A DNA stretch of 7,427 nt from JBFLYZ01 sp040756415 (GTDB lineage Bacteria > Bacteroidota > Bacteroidia > JADZBD01): contig JBFLYZ010000103.1 of NCBI GenBank assembly GCA_040756415.1, positions 1 to 7,427 on the forward strand. Reading direction: 5' to 3'. Made by a program: the position numbers and the translations under genes. The notes beneath the pieces are model-generated. The model did not search any database, was not told the origin of the DNA, and saw only the letters and a list, made by a program, of their open reading frames with translations. This document shows, piece after piece, positions 4,968-7,427 of this stretch; position 1 is the stretch's first letter, and each line of letters starts with the position of its first letter.

Positions 4968-5564
4968 TTATGATTTTTTCCGCTTATTCAGCTCATCGCG
5001 GATCTTGGAAGCTTCCTCGTATTGTTCTTTGTCCAGCGCCTTCTGCAGCATTTCCTTCAGCTCTTCGGTCGATTTTTTGGTGAAATCGCCTTTGCCCTCC
5101 ACGCCTACCAGGTCGGCCTCTGATTTGGTTTCGCCCGTAGTGGCTGCCGCCTCCTCGTCCAGCACGATACCGGCAGAGGAGAGAATGAACTCGTAAGTAT
5201 AGATGGAGCAGCCAAAGCGCACCGCCAGGGCGATGGCATCCGAAGTGCGGGCATCGATCTCTACGTCCTTGTTGCCGTCATTACAGATGAGCTTGGCAAA
5301 GAAAATGCCCTCCACCAGGTTGTAGATAATAACTTCTTTAACTGTAATATTAAATGTCTCGGCAAAGGTCTTGAACAGGTCATGCGTAAGCGGCCGGCTG
5401 GGGGTCATCTTCTCCAGCTCGATGGCAATGGCCTGGGCCTCAAATCCCCCGATAATGATGGGGAGCCTCCTCTTACCCTTCGTTTCGCCCAGCACCAGCG
5501 CATATGCCCCCGATTGGGTCTGGCTGTAGGATAATCCTACTATATCTAATTTGAGCTTTTTCAC
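4968..5564 (-). CDS. Bifunctional-nuclease (BFN, DUF151) domain protein with C-terminal UVR motif
   Basis: The protein has 198 residues. Residues 1-130 form the BFN/DUF151 domain: KLDIVGLSYSQTQSGAYALVL (5-25), LPIIIGGFEAQAIAIEL (34-50), RPLTHDLF (57-64) and IDARTSDAIALAVRFGCSIYTYE (103-125). An Ala/Gly/Glu-rich linker (131-163) leads to a UvrB/UvrC-type UVR helix pair, STEELKEMLQKALDKEQYEEASKIRDEL (165-192). Plant BFN proteins have reported RNase and DNase activity; the function of bacterial members is unsettled. The UVR motif, which mediates UvrB-UvrC contact, suggests a protein-protein or repair link, by inference. The start is GTG at 5564-5562. No ATG lies in frame before the upstream stop, and homologues as I recall them begin at this point (MKK-KLDIVGLSYSQ). 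The gap after etfA is 36 bp, so the gene is probably co-transcribed. Confidence 0.92.
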   Translation of the reverse strand: MKKLKLDIVGLSYSQTQSGAYALVLGETKGKRRLPIIIGGFEAQAIAIELEKMTPSRPLTHDLFKTFAETFNITVKEVIIYNLVEGIFFAKLICNDGNKDVEIDARTSDAIALAVRFGCSIYTYEFILSSAGIVLDEEAAATTGETKSEADLVGVEGKGDFTKKSTEELKEMLQKALDKEQYEEASKIRDELNKRKKS

Positions 5565-5600
5565 GCGTAAGGGATCACTAATTTAAGAAAATTATACCGA

Positions 5601-6578
5601 TTAATTATGGCTCGCTTTGAATTTTTTTACCGCTTCGATCAGCCTGGGCACTACCTCGAAAGCATCGCCCACAATACCGTAATCAGCGGCCTTGAAAAAA
5701 GGCGCCTCCTTGTCGGAATTGATCACCACGATCACCTTCGATGAGCTGACCCCGGCCAGGTGCTGGATAGCCCCCGAGATACCGATAGCGATATAGAGAT
5801 TGGGCCCTATCGTAATGCCGGTCTGCCCCACGTGCTCGTGGTGCGGCCTCCAGCCCACGTCCGCCACCGGCTTGGAACAGGCTGTTGCCGCTCCCAACTG
5901 CTCGGCCAGCTCTTCCACCATGCCCCAGTTCTCGGAGCCTTTCAGGCCTCTTCCGGCCGAAACCACGATCTCGGCTTCGGTAAGCACCACCTTGCCCGAG
6001 GTTTTCTTTACCTCTTTCGTTATCGTGCCGAAATCAGCATCGGTCAGCGAGGGAGAAAAACTCTCCACGCTTGCCTCACCGCTGCCGGCATTGACCTGGT
6101 ATGAATTGGGTGTTATGGCGATGGTCTTGATGTCAGAATGGACCGCCACATCGGTAAGGCCCTTTCCGGAGAAACATTTTTTGCGCACAGTGAAAGGCGA
6201 TACGCTTTTGGGAAGCGCGGTGGCGCCCGCCACCAGCCCGGCCTTCAGCTTAACGGCCACGCGGCCGGCCAGCGCTTTGCCTGAATACGTGTAGGAAATG
6301 ATAACGGCCTTAGCGCCTTCTTTCTGCGCGGCCTGGGCAATGATGCCGGCATAAGCCTGGGGAACCAACTCGTTGAGCTTGTCGTTCTTCACGCTCAGCA
6401 CCTTGGTCGCACCGTACTTCCCCAGCGATTTCAGGTCTTCATCGCTTACATTTCCGATCACCACAGCGGTAACGGAAGCGCCCAGCATTTTAGCTGTTTC
6501 AGCGCCATACGAAACGGCTTCAAAGGTTGATTTTTTGAACTTTCCCGACCAGTTTTCTGCAAATACAATTACTGACAT
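5601..6578 (-). CDS. etfA: Electron transfer flavoprotein subunit alpha
   Basis: This 325-residue protein is full length for the family. With EtfB it forms the soluble heterodimer whose FAD accepts electrons from acyl-CoA and related dehydrogenases and passes them to ETF:quinone oxidoreductase. The N-terminal domain (1 to about 190) opens with SVIVFAEN. The C-terminal FAD domain shows SAGRGLKGSENW (207-218), KPVADVGW (236-243), GQTGITIGPNLYIAIGISGAIQHLAG (251-276) and PFFKAADYGIVGDAFEVVP (293-311). The PROSITE ETF-alpha signature spans 261-287, with Val285 where the pattern has Ala. The FAD ring and phosphate contacts known in the family fall in these motifs. The ATG is 13 bp after the etfB stop codon, so the two are translated from one message. 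Nothing suggests damage. Confidence 0.97.
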   Translation of the reverse strand: MSVIVFAENWSGKFKKSTFEAVSYGAETAKMLGASVTAVVIGNVSDEDLKSLGKYGATKVLSVKNDKLNELVPQAYAGIIAQAAQKEGAKAVIISYTYSGKALAGRVAVKLKAGLVAGATALPKSVSPFTVRKKCFSGKGLTDVAVHSDIKTIAITPNSYQVNAGSGEASVESFSPSLTDADFGTITKEVKKTSGKVVLTEAEIVVSAGRGLKGSENWGMVEELAEQLGAATACSKPVADVGWRPHHEHVGQTGITIGPNLYIAIGISGAIQHLAGVSSSKVIVVINSDKEAPFFKAADYGIVGDAFEVVPRLIEAVKKFKASHN

Positions 6579-6591
6579 GATGAAATGGGTA

Positions 6592-7326
6592 TTAAATGAT
6601 CTTGGCTTCGTTATGAAGCAGGTTTACCAGCTCTTCCACATTGTTCGGATCGATCAGTTTCACGGCCTGCTTGGCGGGCGGCTGCTCGTAATAGACCGAT
6701 TCCGTAAGCCGAGCATCGCCTGCGGGCTCCATCACCTGCAGGGGTTTGGTACGCGCGCTCATGATGCCGCGCATATTGGGTATGCGGGGCTCGGCCATCC
6801 CTTTTTGCGCGCTAAGCACGAAAGGCGTTTTTACGCTCAATACTTCCTTGCCTCCGTCTATTTCGCGTTCAACCGTGGCCTCGCTGCCGGCAATATCCAG
6901 CTTGGTGGCCACCGTTACGCAGGGCAGGCCCAGCAGCTCGGCCAGCATGGGCGCCACCTGGGCCCCGTTATAGTCTATGCTTTCGCGCCCGGTGAGGATC
7001 ACATCGTAGCTGTTCTTCTTTGCGGCTTCAGCGATCTGTGTGGCCACAAAGTAGGCATCCGTAGGCTCGGCATTTACGCGTATGGCATCATCGGCACCTA
7101 TGGCCAGGGCCTTGCGTATGTTGGGCTCGGTAGTGGCACCGCCTACATTGATCACGGTAACGGTTCCGCCCAAAGCCTCTTTCAGCTCCAGCGCACGCGT
7201 AAGGGCGATCTCATCGTAGGGGTTGATGATGAACTGGACCCCGGAAGCGTTAAAGGCCTTGTTATCGGTAAAGGTGATCCTGGAAGTGGTGTCGGGGACG
7301 TTGCTGATACAGACTAAAAACTTCAT
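6592..7326 (-). CDS. etfB: Electron transfer flavoprotein subunit beta
   Basis: This 244-residue subunit is slightly shorter than the usual 250-260. It opens with KFLVCISNVPDT and has the conserved NPYDEIALTRALELKE (35-50). The nucleotide-binding segment LTGRESIDYNGAQVAPMLAELLGLP (111-135) belongs to the AMP-binding part of the beta subunit. VEREIDGGKEVLSVKTPFVLS (152-172) fits the PROSITE ETF-beta signature completely. The partner-recognition loop follows (EPRIPNMRGIMSAR, 179-192). By alignment from memory, Met185 sits where human ETF-beta has the anchoring Leu195 that docks on acyl-CoA dehydrogenases. It is the first gene of the leftward operon, with a -7 promoter element about 27 bp upstream of its ATG. 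I see no extra N- or C-terminal domain of the bifurcating-ETF type. Confidence 0.97.
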   Translation of the reverse strand: MKFLVCISNVPDTTSRITFTDNKAFNASGVQFIINPYDEIALTRALELKEALGGTVTVINVGGATTEPNIRKALAIGADDAIRVNAEPTDAYFVATQIAEAAKKNSYDVILTGRESIDYNGAQVAPMLAELLGLPCVTVATKLDIAGSEATVEREIDGGKEVLSVKTPFVLSAQKGMAEPRIPNMRGIMSARTKPLQVMEPAGDARLTESVYYEQPPAKQAVKLIDPNNVEELVNLLHNEAKII

Positions 7327-7352
7327 GTAATCCGGTTTTTAAAAACGAAGCG

Positions 7353-7360
7353 CAAAAATA
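7353..7360 (-). promoter_or_regulatory. -7 promoter element of the etfBA operon
   Basis: The minus strand reads TATTTTTG, matching TAnnTTTG. RNA would start near 7347, giving a leader of about 20 bases. That leader contains the perfect 12-bp palindrome GTTTTTAAAAAC (7335-7346) just before the etfB start. No clear TTG -33 element is present, and there is no strong Shine-Dalgarno site. Confidence 0.5.
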
Positions 7361-7367
7361 GTGAAAT

Positions 7368-7427
7368 ATGGCAGATACGGAAATGAAAATAAGCGTATTC
7401 GGAAGAAGCAGAATGGCCCCGGTTAAA
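7368..7427 (+). CDS. Possible start of a divergent gene, cut by window edge
   Basis: An ATG at 7368 opens a frame that stays open for 20 codons to the window end, beginning MADTEMKISVFG. A second ATG in the same frame lies at 7383 and would give MKISVFGRSRMAPVK. A stop codon (7362-7364) lies just upstream. I do not recognise the peptide. Twenty open codons are easily expected by chance and no rightward -7 element is seen, so this is only a candidate. Confidence 0.2.
   Translation, partial: MADTEMKISVFGRSRMAPVK

Noticed and set aside
6373..7317. Long open frame of 314 codons on the plus strand across etfB and the etfA start
   Set aside because: It is antisense to two genes with full family signatures and yields a low-complexity Gly/His-rich peptide with no recognisable domain. 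It is a shadow frame.

Overview
The window reads as chromosomal DNA of a Bacteroidota bacterium, probably near Chitinophagales/Sphingobacteriales. Two kinds of evidence support this. Several genes are preceded by the Bacteroidota-type -7 promoter element TAnnTTTG, while recognisable Shine-Dalgarno sites are scarce. The gene content (DUF3127, a TPR protein with a C-terminal membrane module, BFN-UVR next to etfBA, a CNT transporter) is typical of that phylum. I cannot name a genus.

Layout. Positions 1-321 hold no convincing gene. They carry two 80-bp direct repeats (1-80 and 99-178). Read on the minus strand, each resembles the 5' half of a tRNA-Leu with a 20-bp GC-rich palindrome inserted in its D-loop. 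A promoter-like element at 239-246 points into them. Positions 322-720 (minus) encode a small STAS/SEC14-like protein. The 721-889 gap is a divergent control region with nested inverted repeats and a -7 element facing each way. A rightward group follows: a TPR/coiled-coil/membrane protein (890-2407), a flavin reductase with its own, apparently leaderless, promoter (2430-3299), and a DUF3127 OB-fold protein with an SSB-like acidic tail (3310-3669).

The right half is a leftward operon transcribed from about 7347: etfB, etfA, a BFN/UVR-domain nuclease-like protein (GTG start) and a concentrative nucleoside transporter (TTG start). It meets the rightward group at 3666-3669, where both final stop codons share one CTAG. 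A possible divergent gene starts at 7368 and leaves the window.

Function. EtfB and EtfA form the FAD/AMP heterodimer that carries electrons from acyl-CoA dehydrogenases to the quinone pool. The nuclease-like protein and nucleoside importer in the same operon suggest nucleotide salvage co-expressed with it. The flavin reductase is a second flavin enzyme in the convergent group. The least ordinary part of the window is the tRNA-Leu-like, palindrome-split tandem repeat at its left end.
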